Source: an uncultured Alphaproteobacteria bacterium
Lineage (GTDB): Bacteria; Pseudomonadota; Alphaproteobacteria; Rhizobiales; Pleomorphomonadaceae
Reading direction: 5' to 3'
Length of the DNA: 26,912 nucleotides
Assembly (NCBI GenBank): GCA_937900425.1
Contig: CALCDT010000231.1
Coordinates: 1-26,912, forward strand
The notes under the pieces were generated by a model. That model was not told where the DNA came from. It saw nothing but the letters and a program-made list of their open reading frames with translations, and searched no databases. Positions 8,261 through 15,326 of this stretch are shown here, piece after piece. Each line of letters starts with the position of its first letter. Position 1 is the first letter of the stretch. The position numbers were made by a program, and so were the translations under genes.

Positions 8261-8704
8261 GTGATCCTCAAGCTCCTGACCCTCGCATCGACCGCCCTGA
8301 TCGTCATCCCCGGTGGCGCTCACCTCTTCGAAATGCCCGCCAAGATGCGAATGGGCGAGGCCGATTATTTTACGGTTCAGTCGATCTATGCCGGCTGGGC
8401 ATGGTTCGCGGTCGCGATCTTCGCCGCGATCGCCGCCAACGGCCACGTGGCCTGGACCCTCCGCCGGACCGACGGGGTCGCAGCCCGGTGGGCGCTGGTC
8501 TCCGCGCTGCTGATCTGCCTGACGCTGGTGATCTTTTTCGTCTGGGTGTTTCCCGGCAACCGGGCGACGGCGAACTGGACCTCGATTCCGCCCGACTGGG
8601 AAGACCTCCGCCGCAACTGGGAATACGGCCACGCGGTCAATTCCGTGCTCACCTTCGTCGCGCTGCTCGCCAGCGGACGCGCGATCATCGGCGGCGCCCG
8701 GTGA
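8261..8704 (+). CDS. Small four-helix membrane protein, DUF1772-like
   Basis: The start chosen is GTG 8261, because a near-ideal Shine-Dalgarno AAAGGAGG sits at 8248-8255; the frame is open further upstream (to 8183) but that part is arginine-rich and unlike a membrane protein start. The resulting 147-residue protein has four hydrophobic segments: residues about 2-20, 45-65, 78-100 and 125-142. The stretch NRATANWTSIPPDWEDLRRNWEYGHAVNS, quoted here only as its key parts PPDW, RRNWE and GHAVN, resembles the DUF1772 family of small membrane proteins. Function is unknown. It may be cotranscribed with ybbP, 151 bp upstream, but a hairpin lies between. Confidence 0.75.
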   Translation: MILKLLTLASTALIVIPGGAHLFEMPAKMRMGEADYFTVQSIYAGWAWFAVAIFAAIAANGHVAWTLRRTDGVAARWALVSALLICLTLVIFFVWVFPGNRATANWTSIPPDWEDLRRNWEYGHAVNSVLTFVALLASGRAIIGGAR

Positions 8705-9181
8705 TCGCGGCCGAGTCGGGAGCGCCCCGATCCTCGCGGCGTCGGTCCGCGTCGTCGGCGTCCACGTTCGGCAAGGCGCACCTCGTGACCCGGCGTCCGC
8801 CATGGCCGAACGACACCGGCGAGACGGCGCGTCTGCCCGGCACGCTCGTCCGCCAGCCTCGTGCTCATCCGCTCCGTGACCGCCGGCCCGGGTCCACCGT
8901 GCACCTCGAAGGCGAAGACCGTGCAACGCTTCATGACCCCGGCGACGTCGGGATCGGCCGGCCGCCAGTCTTCGAGGGCTGCCGCCGAAATCGCTCACCT
9001 TCGCGACGCCGCCCGTCCCGGCCCGAGAAGTGCGCCGACGCCCCCGCCCTGGCACCCCGCGCCGCCCCGATGGAGCGGCGGCCGCCGCAGCCGACAGGGC
9101 GGCACGAGGCGGCCTCGCGCAAGCGCGCGAAACGTTAACGATGATTCTTCCCCGCTCGCGGGAAATTCAACGGTTTCCGTC
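8705..9181. other. Gene-poor stretch
   Basis: No frame here looks like a conserved gene. Several open frames exist because of the base composition. The one with the most gene-like codon use is a minus-strand frame starting at ATG 8934 (MKRCTVFAFEVHGG...), whose first ~45 codons favour G/C in the third position. It then becomes arginine-rich and runs antisense into the DUF1772-like gene. I see no SD and no family match, so it is not called. Confidence 0.5.
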
Positions 9182-9210
9182 TTGTTGGGGTCAGATTATC
9201 CGACCATATT
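9182..9210 (+). promoter_or_regulatory. Candidate sigma70-type promoter of the BI-1 gene
   Basis: TTGTTG (9182-9187), a 17-bp spacer and CATATT (9205-9210) lie in a locally AT-rich patch 67 bp before the chosen start at 9277. The match is imperfect and rests on spacing and composition only. Confidence 0.4.
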
Positions 9211-9276
9211 AGCGCCGTGGTCCGTCGATCCCGCCGGGCCTATCCTATTTCGACCATCATGAGAGAGGTTTCCCCC

Positions 9277-10062
9277 ATGTCGAATCCGGAACGCAACGCC
9301 TATGCGCGCTACGGTTCGGTTTCGTCGCGCGCCGGCGCTGGCGAGATCGACCAGGGCCTGCGGGCGTACATGCTCAAGGTCTACAACTACATGGCCTATG
9401 GGCTCGCCATCACCGGCCTCGCCGCCTTCGGCGCCTACAGCGCCGCCGTGACGACCGACCCGGCGATGGCCGAGGCCGAGGTCCGCGGCGGCCTGATGCT
9501 GACGAGCTTCGGCGTCGCGCTCTTCGCCAGCCCGCTGAAGTGGGTGGTGATGCTGGCGCCGCTCGCCCTCGTCTTCTTCCTCTCCTTCCGCGTCCACAAG
9601 ATGAGCGTGATGACCGCGCAGGTCACCTTCCTCGCCTATGCGGCGCTGGTCGGCCTGTCGCTGTCGTCGATCTTCCTCGTCTTCACCCAGCAGTCGATCA
9701 CCCAGGTGTTCTTCATCACCGCGGCGACCTTCGGCGCGATGAGCCTCTACGGCTACACGACGAAGCGCGACCTGTCGGGCATGGGCTCCTTCCTGTTCAT
9801 GGGCCTGATCGGCATCATCATCGCCTCGCTGGTCAACATCTTCCTCGCCTCCTCCGCGCTCGCCTTCGCGATCTCGGTGATCGGCGTGCTGGTGTTCACG
9901 GGCCTCACCGCCTACGACACCCAGCAGATCAAGGAGATGTATTACGAGAACGACGACGCCACCACGATGGGCCGCAAGGCGATCATGGGCGCGCTGCGTC
10001 TCTACCTCGACTTCATCAACCTGTTCATCATGCTGCTTCAGCTGGTCGGCGACCGTCGCTGA
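9277..10062 (+). CDS. Bax inhibitor-1/YccA family membrane protein
   Basis: A 261-residue inner-membrane protein with about seven hydrophobic helices. The C-terminal part, with TAYDTQQIK, a DDATTMGRKAIMGAL loop and LYLDFINLFIMLLQLVG as last helix, is typical of bacterial BI-1 (TMBIM) proteins such as YbhL/YccA. Relatives act in calcium leak or, for YccA, in modulating the FtsH protease. The start at ATG 9277 is set by GAGAGAGG at 9261-9268; the frame extends to 9217 but without an SD or conserved residues. The gene is monocistronic, with a likely promoter at 9182-9210 and a strong terminator 47 bp after the stop. Confidence 0.92.
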   Translation: MSNPERNAYARYGSVSSRAGAGEIDQGLRAYMLKVYNYMAYGLAITGLAAFGAYSAAVTTDPAMAEAEVRGGLMLTSFGVALFASPLKWVVMLAPLALVFFLSFRVHKMSVMTAQVTFLAYAALVGLSLSSIFLVFTQQSITQVFFITAATFGAMSLYGYTTKRDLSGMGSFLFMGLIGIIIASLVNIFLASSALAFAISVIGVLVFTGLTAYDTQQIKEMYYENDDATTMGRKAIMGALRLYLDFINLFIMLLQLVGDRR

Positions 10063-10109
10063 CACGGGCAGCGTCCGCGGCCTCACGGTCCGGACCCGGA
10101 GAGACAGGA

Positions 10110-10142
10110 GCGCGGCCCCGGCGGGCCGCGCTTTCTTTTTTT
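10110..10142 (+). terminator. Rho-independent terminator after the BI-1 gene
   Basis: A 9-bp G/C stem, GCGCGGCCC (10110-10118) and GGGCCGCGC (10123-10131), has a 4-base loop and is followed at once by TTTCTTTTTTT (10132-10142). Confidence 0.92.
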
Positions 10143-10211
10143 CCGCGCGCCAGCCGATCGCGAGGCGGCGGGTGTATTGTTCCTGTGATCTTTTCCGGCC
10201 ATCTTCCCGCC

Positions 10212-10787
10212 ATGCTGCCGATCTCCGACGCCGACCTGCTGATCCGCTCCGCCACGACCGCCGACGCCGCCGCCATCGCCTCGATCTACGGCCACTGGGT
10301 CTCGCGCGGCACGTCGAGCTTCGAGCTGGTGCCGCCGAGCTTGTTCGAGATGCGCCACCGCCTCGACACTCTTCTCGCCGGCGGCTTTCCCTGGCTGGTC
10401 GCGGTCCGCGGCGGCGAGATCGCCGGCTACGCCTACGCCGGCCCCTACCGGCCGCGGCCGGCCTACCGCTTCACCGTCGAGGATTCGATCTACGTCGCCC
10501 CGGCGGCGACCGGCGGCGGGATCGGCCGGCGCCTGCTCGCCGCCCTTCTCGACGAGGCGACCGCGCGCGGCTTCCGCCAGATGCTGGCGGTGATGGGCGA
10601 TCCGGCCAATTCCGGCTCCGCCCGCCTGCACGAGAGCCTCGGCTTCCGCGTCGTCGGCACCTTCGAGCGCGTCGGCTACAAGCACGGCCGCTGGCTCGAC
10701 ACGCTCCTCATGCAGCGCGACCTCGTCCCTGCACCGGAACCGGTTGCGACCGACCGCCCGGACCAGACGCCGCCGTCGGCCCGATAG
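10212..10787 (+). CDS. GNAT N-acetyltransferase, phosphinothricin/methionine-sulfoximine acetyltransferase type
   Basis: A 191-residue cytosolic acetyltransferase that uses acetyl-CoA. Hallmarks of the Pat/MddA subgroup are clear: an IRSATTADAAAIASIY start, GTSSFE, EMRHR, GYAYAGPYRPRPAYR, VEDSIYV with the likely catalytic Glu90, the acetyl-CoA loop ATGGGIG at 99-105, NSGSARLHESLGF, and a GRWLDTLLMQR end. The subgroup acetylates phosphinothricin, methionine sulfoximine or similar amino acids; the native substrate here is unknown. ATG 10212 gives the family N-terminus; GTG 10185 in frame is an alternative. Neither has a good SD. The gene stands alone after a terminator. Confidence 0.88.
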   Translation: MLPISDADLLIRSATTADAAAIASIYGHWVSRGTSSFELVPPSLFEMRHRLDTLLAGGFPWLVAVRGGEIAGYAYAGPYRPRPAYRFTVEDSIYVAPAATGGGIGRRLLAALLDEATARGFRQMLAVMGDPANSGSARLHESLGFRVVGTFERVGYKHGRWLDTLLMQRDLVPAPEPVATDRPDQTPPSAR

Positions 10788-11034
10788 CCTCGCCCGCCGG
10801 GCGGGACACCCACTGCGGCCCCCGCGGAACTCCGCGGGGAATCCGGCCGTCCGGGCCGGACCCGATCGACGCCGCGGCGTGGATCTCCGGAGGACTCCGC
10901 CCGGTGCATTTCCGGCCAGCGGCGCCTCCGTCCCCGCGACCCTCGCCTCGCGCGGCCGCAGTGCGGCGATGCGCCTCCCGCACCGGCCCGGATCCGGCAT
11001 TCGTCGACCGTTCGCGAGACTTTCTCGGTCTCCG
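10788..11034. other. Non-coding stretch with GC hairpins
   Basis: No gene is seen. CCCCGCGGA (10820-10828) and TCCGCGGGG (10831-10839) form a perfect 9-bp inverted repeat with a 2-base loop, followed at about 10844 by CCGGCC/GGCCGG. No T-run follows either, so a terminator for the acetyltransferase is possible but unproven. Confidence 0.4.
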
Positions 11035-11076
11035 TTCATCATTCATCAAGTGCGGCCCCCTACCGTCCAACTTGAT
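11035..11076. promoter_or_regulatory. AT-richer repeat cluster upstream of the chemoreceptor
   Basis: A tandem 7-mer TTCATCA-TTCATCA (11035-11048) runs into an inverted repeat ATCAAGT (11045-11051)/ACTTGAT (11070-11076) with 18 bp between arms. It lies 40 bp before the receptor start, in a position suited to an operator or promoter element. Function is inferred from position and symmetry only. Confidence 0.4.
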
Positions 11077-11116
11077 AAAGAAAACGACAACCGCAACGTC
11101 GATCCGGGGTCAGGTC

Positions 11117-12844
11117 ATGCGCTTTGCAGCAACGCTCAAGACGAAGGTCATCGTCGCAACGGTGGTCATCGCCGTCACGACGGTGCTCGGAAGCGCCATC
11201 GTCGTGTCCTGGCTGTCGCAGGCCCATGACGGGGCGGTCCGGACCGCCGCGGCGGCCGACCGTCTCGCCGGCGACGTGCTCGACCTCGAACTCGGCCTCG
11301 ACGCCATGCGCTACGACGCCCTCGAGGTGCAGCAGTGGCTGACGGACGTCTCCGCGACCCGGGCCCTCGAAGGCCACGACGAGGGCTTCGCCAGGGCCGA
11401 GGCCGCCGCCGCCTCGTTCGACGACAACCGCGCGAAAACCGTGGCCCTCGCCGAACGGCTCGGCTGGAGCGACGTCGCCGACGCCATCGGCGCCACCGCC
11501 GCCAGCTTCCCCGCCTATTACGCCGCCGGCCAGACCATGGCGAAGGCCTATGTCGAGGGTGGCCCCGCGGCCGGCAACGCCAGCATGTCCGGCTTCGATC
11601 AGGCCGCCGAGCGGCTCGCCGCCGCGATCGGCACGGTGATGAAGCAGGTCGGCGACCACGTCGAGGAGGAACGCCGCCTGCTCGCCGCCGACATCGCCGA
11701 CTACCGGAGCGTCGCGATGCTGACGCTTTTCGGCCCGGCCGGCAGCGCCGTGCTCGTGGTCGGCGCCTTCGCCGCCGGCTCCTTCCTGCTGATCCGTTTC
11801 GTCTTCTCCCCGCTCGGCCGCCTCGCCGACGCCCTCCGGGTGATCTCCTCCGGCGACTTCTCGGTCGCCATCGAAGGCATCGAGCGCAAGGACGAGATCG
11901 GCGAGATCTCGCGCGTCGTCGCCATGCTGCGCGACGGCTCTGCCGAGCGGGCTCACATGGCCCTCGAACGCGAGCGCGAGCAGGCCGCCCGGACGGAGCG
12001 CGTCCACCGACGGGAAGGCCTCGTCAACGATTTCCGCGCCGGCGCCGGCGACCTCACCCGCCAGGTCACGCAGACCATGGCCGGGATGCGCGAGACCGCC
12101 GCACGGCTGCGCGAGGTGGCGAGCGGCGTCGCCGGCCAGGCCGGCGACGCCTCCGAGGCCTCGGCCGGGGCTTCGGCCAGCGTCGAGACCGTCGCCGCCG
12201 CCGCCGAGGAGCTCAGCGCCTCGATCGGCGAGATCTCGCGCCGCGTCGGCGAAACCACCGACATCGTCGCCCTCGCCGCCGGACGGACCCGCGAGACCGA
12301 CGCCAAGATCACCGGCCTCGCCGACGCCGTCACCCGGATCGGCGACGTCGTCGGCCTCATCTCCTCGATCGCGGCGCAGACCAACCTGCTCGCCCTCAAC
12401 GCCACCATCGAGGCGGCGCGGGCCGGCGAGATGGGCCGCGGCTTCGCGGTGGTGGCGAGCGAGGTCAAGACCCTCGCCACCCAGACCGCGAAGGCGACCG
12501 ACGAGATCGCCTCCCAGATCGCCGGTATCCAGTCCTCCACCGCCGAGGCCGTCGCCGCGATCCGCGAGATCGCCGAGACCATGGAGACCGTCAATCACGC
12601 CACCTCGGCCATCGCCGCCGCCGTCGAGGAGCAGGGCAGCGCCACCGCGGAAATCTCGCGCAGCGTCCAGGACGCCTCCCGCGGCACCAGCCGGGTCAGC
12701 GCCAACGTCCACGAGGTCTTCACCGCGATCGGCGAGGTCGACACCGCCGCCGGCGACGTCGGTGCCGCCGTCGAACTGGTCAGCCGCAACGCCGGCGAGC
12801 TCACCACCCGCATCGACCGCTTCATCCGCGACTTCGCGGCGTGA
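11117..12844 (+). CDS. Methyl-accepting chemotaxis protein
   Basis: A 575-residue inner-membrane chemoreceptor that signals to CheA/CheW. The layout is TM1 at about 11-33, a helical periplasmic sensor at 34-198 (with VQQWLTDVSATRA at 71-83, found in a widespread helical-bundle sensor type), TM2 at about 200-227, HAMP at 228-280, and a long cytoplasmic coiled-coil domain from about 300. The highly conserved tip is IAAQTNLLALNATIEAAR and AGEMGRGFAVVASEV, residues 418-450. There is no NWETF-like CheR tether; the protein ends in RDFAA. The start is ATG 11117 with a weak upstream GGGG; the frame is open to 10172 but overlaps the acetyltransferase and lacks receptor features. No che genes are nearby, so it is an orphan receptor. 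Its ligand is unknown; the convergent polyol locus is suggestive only. Confidence 0.94.
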   Translation: MRFAATLKTKVIVATVVIAVTTVLGSAIVVSWLSQAHDGAVRTAAAADRLAGDVLDLELGLDAMRYDALEVQQWLTDVSATRALEGHDEGFARAEAAAASFDDNRAKTVALAERLGWSDVADAIGATAASFPAYYAAGQTMAKAYVEGGPAAGNASMSGFDQAAERLAAAIGTVMKQVGDHVEEERRLLAADIADYRSVAMLTLFGPAGSAVLVVGAFAAGSFLLIRFVFSPLGRLADALRVISSGDFSVAIEGIERKDEIGEISRVVAMLRDGSAERAHMALEREREQAARTERVHRREGLVNDFRAGAGDLTRQVTQTMAGMRETAARLREVASGVAGQAGDASEASAGASASVETVAAAAEELSASIGEISRRVGETTDIVALAAGRTRETDAKITGLADAVTRIGDVVGLISSIAAQTNLLALNATIEAARAGEMGRGFAVVASEVKTLATQTAKATDEIASQIAGIQSSTAEAVAAIREIAETMETVNHATSAIAAAVEEQGSATAEISRSVQDASRGTSRVSANVHEVFTAIGEVDTAAGDVGAAVELVSRNAGELTTRIDRFIRDFAA

Positions 12845-12849
12845 CCGGG

Positions 12850-12869
12850 GCGGGCCTTGGCGGGCCCGC
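12850..12869. terminator. Hairpin between convergent receptor and kinase genes
   Basis: GCGGGCC (12850-12856) and GGCCCGC (12863-12869) form a 7-bp stem with a 6-base loop, filling most of the 32-bp gap between two convergent stops. There is no T-run on either strand, so termination would need Rho or another factor. Confidence 0.35.
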
Positions 12870-12876
12870 ACCGGCG

Positions 12877-14502
12877 TCAGCGCGCGGCGAGCATCGCCTC
12901 GATCTCGCGGCGATGCTCGATCATCCTGAGAAAGACGGGGTAGTCGGCCGACAGCTCGGCCGCCGCGGCCGGGTCGACGGCCCGCAGGGTCGCCGGCTGG
13001 GCCATCGCCCGCGCCGCCGTGCCGAGATCGGGATGGAGACCCGCCGCGGTCGCCGCCGCCATGGCGGTGCCGGCGAGCACGCCCCGCCCGTCCTCGTCGA
13101 CCACCACCGGCAGGCCGAGCGCGTCGGCGTAGAGTCCGGCGAGCAGCGGGCTGCGAGCCTGGCCGCCGGTGAGATGCAGCCGCTTCGGCCGCGGCAGGCC
13201 GGGGCTCGCCTCGAGGATGTGGCGGATGCCGAGGGCGAGGCCGACCGCGGCGCGGAAGTAGAGCCGGCAGAGGCCGTCGAAGCCGGCGTCGAGCGAGAGG
13301 CCGCTGACGACGCCGAGCGCCTCAGGGTCGGCGAGCGGCGCCCGGTTGCCGTGGAAATCCGGCAGCACGTGGAGCCGGCGCGCGAAGCCCGCTCCCTCCT
13401 CCTGCCGCAGCGCGGCGATGCGGGCGGCGATGCGGGCATGGACCGCGGGCCCCGGGATTTCGCCGTTGAGGCGGATGACGTGGTCGAGCAGCGCGCCGCT
13501 GGCCGACTGCCCCGCCTCCCAGAGATGAACGCCGGGAAGCACCGCCCCGGCATAGGGACCCCAGATCCCCCGCCCCGCGATCGGCTCGCGGGAGAAGCCG
13601 GCGAGGCAGCTCGACGTGCCGGCGATCAGGGCGAGGTCGCCCCCCTCCCCGCCGGCCGGTTCCTCGCCCGATCTCCCACCCGATCCGGCGCCGGGACCGC
13701 GCAATCCCGGGCCGAGCACGCCGAGCGCCCCGGCGTGGGCGTCGACCATGCCCGCCCCGACCCGGCAACGGGTCGTGAGCCCGAGCTCCTCGGCGGCGGC
13801 GGCGGTCAGCGGGCCGAGGTCGGTGCCGACCGCGGCGGCCCGCTCGGGCAGGCCGGCTCGCTCCCTGAGGTCGGCGAGGTCGACGGCGGCGAAGAAATCC
13901 TCCGCCCAGGCCGGGTCCTCCTGCGGCAGGTGGGTCCACTTGGCGGCGAGGGTGCAGCGCGAACGGGCGCGCGAGCCGCTGGCGCGGTAGCTCAGGAAGT
14001 CGGAGAGGTCGAAGAGGTCGCCGAGCCGCTGCCAGGTGCGCGGCCGCCGGGCCTTGAGCCACATCGCCTTCGGCACCGCCATCTCCGGCGACATCACCCC
14101 GCCCGAGGCGGCCAGCAGCCGGTGGCCGGTGGCGGTGCAGCGCGCCGCCTCGGCGCCGGCGCGATGGTCGAGCCAGGCGATGGTGTCGCGTTCCGCCGCG
14201 TCCGACAGCGACACGGTCAGCGGCGCCCCGTCGCGGTCGCGGGCGACGATCGAGCAGGTCGCGTCGAAGGCGATGCCGGCGACCGCCTCCGGCGCGACGC
14301 CCGCCGCAACCCGCGCCGCCCGCACCGCGTCGGCGACCGCCCGCCAGATCTCCTCGGAGGCGTGTTCGGCGTGTCCCTCCGCGGTCTCGTGGAGGGCGAT
14401 CGGCCGGTCGGCCCGGGCCGCCAGCCGGCCGGCGGCGTCGAACAGGCCGGCCCGGGCGCTCCGCGTTCCCACGTCGACGGCACAGACGAAAAGGCGCTTC
14501 AC
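12877..14502 (-). CDS. FGGY-family pentulose kinase (D-ribulokinase/xylulokinase-like)
   Basis: A 541-residue cytosolic sugar kinase with two actin-like domains that phosphorylates a ketose with ATP. The N-terminal phosphate loop is VDVGTRSARAGLFD. FDATCS, WLDHRA, MSPEMAVPKAMWLK, DLSDFLSYRASGS and CTLAAKWTHLP place it nearest the FGGY/YDR109C D-ribulokinase group rather than glycerol kinase. The C-terminal GGQARSPLLAGLYADALGLPV is the ATP-binding FGGY signature region. I start it at GTG 14502, which gives the family N-terminus (VKRLFVCAVDVGT); ATG 14553 in frame adds 17 atypical residues. It is the last gene of the polyol locus, 85 bp after the phosphatase gene, and would phosphorylate the ketose made by the dehydrogenase. 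A Gly-rich insert near EEPAGGEGGD is unusual. Confidence 0.88.
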   Translation of the reverse strand: MKRLFVCAVDVGTRSARAGLFDAAGRLAARADRPIALHETAEGHAEHASEEIWRAVADAVRAARVAAGVAPEAVAGIAFDATCSIVARDRDGAPLTVSLSDAAERDTIAWLDHRAGAEAARCTATGHRLLAASGGVMSPEMAVPKAMWLKARRPRTWQRLGDLFDLSDFLSYRASGSRARSRCTLAAKWTHLPQEDPAWAEDFFAAVDLADLRERAGLPERAAAVGTDLGPLTAAAAEELGLTTRCRVGAGMVDAHAGALGVLGPGLRGPGAGSGGRSGEEPAGGEGGDLALIAGTSSCLAGFSREPIAGRGIWGPYAGAVLPGVHLWEAGQSASGALLDHVIRLNGEIPGPAVHARIAARIAALRQEEGAGFARRLHVLPDFHGNRAPLADPEALGVVSGLSLDAGFDGLCRLYFRAAVGLALGIRHILEASPGLPRPKRLHLTGGQARSPLLAGLYADALGLPVVVDEDGRGVLAGTAMAAATAAGLHPDLGTAARAMAQPATLRAVDPAAAAELSADYPVFLRMIEHRREIEAMLAAR

Positions 14503-14587
14503 GTCGAGGGCTTCCCGGAAGAGGAGGGCGGGGGCTGCGATCCCGTCGCGCAAGAGGTCGTCGCGAGGGACATCGCCGCGTGGCCGA

Positions 14588-15286
14588 TCAGGTCGCCCCC
14601 CGCCGGGCAGGGCCGCCCGCGGCTTCCACCCGCGCGACGAGATCCGGCAGGGCCTCCATCCTATCGAAGATCGCGTCGGGAGCCAAACCCGCGAGGGTCG
14701 CCGCGAGGCCGGCCGGCACGGCGTGGGAGCCCCCGGTGAAGGCGAACACCGCCATGCCGGCGCGCCGGGCGGCCTCGACGCCGGCGGCGCTGTCCTCGAT
14801 CACGACGCAGCGCGCGGGATCGACCCCCATCCGGCCGGCGGCGAGCAGGAAGAGGTCCGGCGCCGGCTTGCCGTTGGCCACCATCGAGGCGCTGAAGATG
14901 TTCGGCTCGAACCGGTCCCGCAATCCGGTCACATCCAGCGACAGCCGGATCCGCTCCGGCTGACTCGACGAGGCGACGCAGAACGGCCGGCCGAGCCGGC
15001 CGAGCACGTCGGCGACACCCTCGACCGCCGCGAGCTCGCGGCGGAAGCGGGCGTAGAGGTCGAGCCGGAGCCGGTCGAGGTCGGCCGGCGTGACGACGAG
15101 GCCGGGATCTTCGGCGAGCAGGGCGCAGACACTCGCCATGCTGCGGCCGAGGAAGCGGGCATAGACGGCGCCCGCGTCGAAGGGATGGCCGGCGCGGGTG
15201 ATCATCTCGACGAGCAGGGCGACCGAGATCGGCTCGCTGTCGACGAGAACGCCGTCGCAGTCGAAGATGACGAGGTCGACGCTCAT
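14588..15286 (-). CDS. HAD-superfamily sugar-phosphate phosphatase
   Basis: A 232-residue cytosolic HAD hydrolase of the beta-phosphoglucomutase/2-deoxyglucose-6-phosphatase subfamily. Motif I is FDCDGVLVDSEP with Asp9 and Asp11, motif II VASSSQPERI, motif III Lys in NGKPAPDLF, and motif IV VIEDSAAGVEAA. An alpha-helical cap lies between motifs I and II. It sits 40 bp after the polyol dehydrogenase gene and before the pentulose kinase in the same direction. Related rhizobial polyol operons carry a similar gene. It may remove toxic sugar phosphates formed as side products; the substrate cannot be read from sequence. Confidence 0.9.
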   Translation of the reverse strand: MSVDLVIFDCDGVLVDSEPISVALLVEMITRAGHPFDAGAVYARFLGRSMASVCALLAEDPGLVVTPADLDRLRLDLYARFRRELAAVEGVADVLGRLGRPFCVASSSQPERIRLSLDVTGLRDRFEPNIFSASMVANGKPAPDLFLLAAGRMGVDPARCVVIEDSAAGVEAARRAGMAVFAFTGGSHAVPAGLAATLAGLAPDAIFDRMEALPDLVARVEAAGGPARRGAT

Positions 15287-15326
15287 CGCCCCGGCCCGCC
15301 GCCCGCCCGGCCGATCCCCCCTCGCA

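Noticed and set aside
5893..8307. 804-codon open frame on the minus strand antisense to ybbP
   Set aside because: Its Glu/Asp/Gly-rich translation has no fold or motif and mirrors the strong codon bias of the real permease gene on the plus strand.
8033..9055. 340-codon minus-strand frame through the DUF1772-like gene and gene-poor stretch
   Set aside because: It is low-complexity, has no motif, and is antisense to a gene with an excellent ribosome-binding site.
10172..11116. N-terminal extension of the chemoreceptor frame
   Set aside because: It overlaps the acetyltransferase gene in another frame, is arginine/proline-rich and precedes a normal receptor N-terminus at 11117.
11335..14739. 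1134-codon plus-strand open frame across the chemoreceptor and the kinase
   Set aside because: It is an arginine-rich out-of-frame reading of two well-supported genes.
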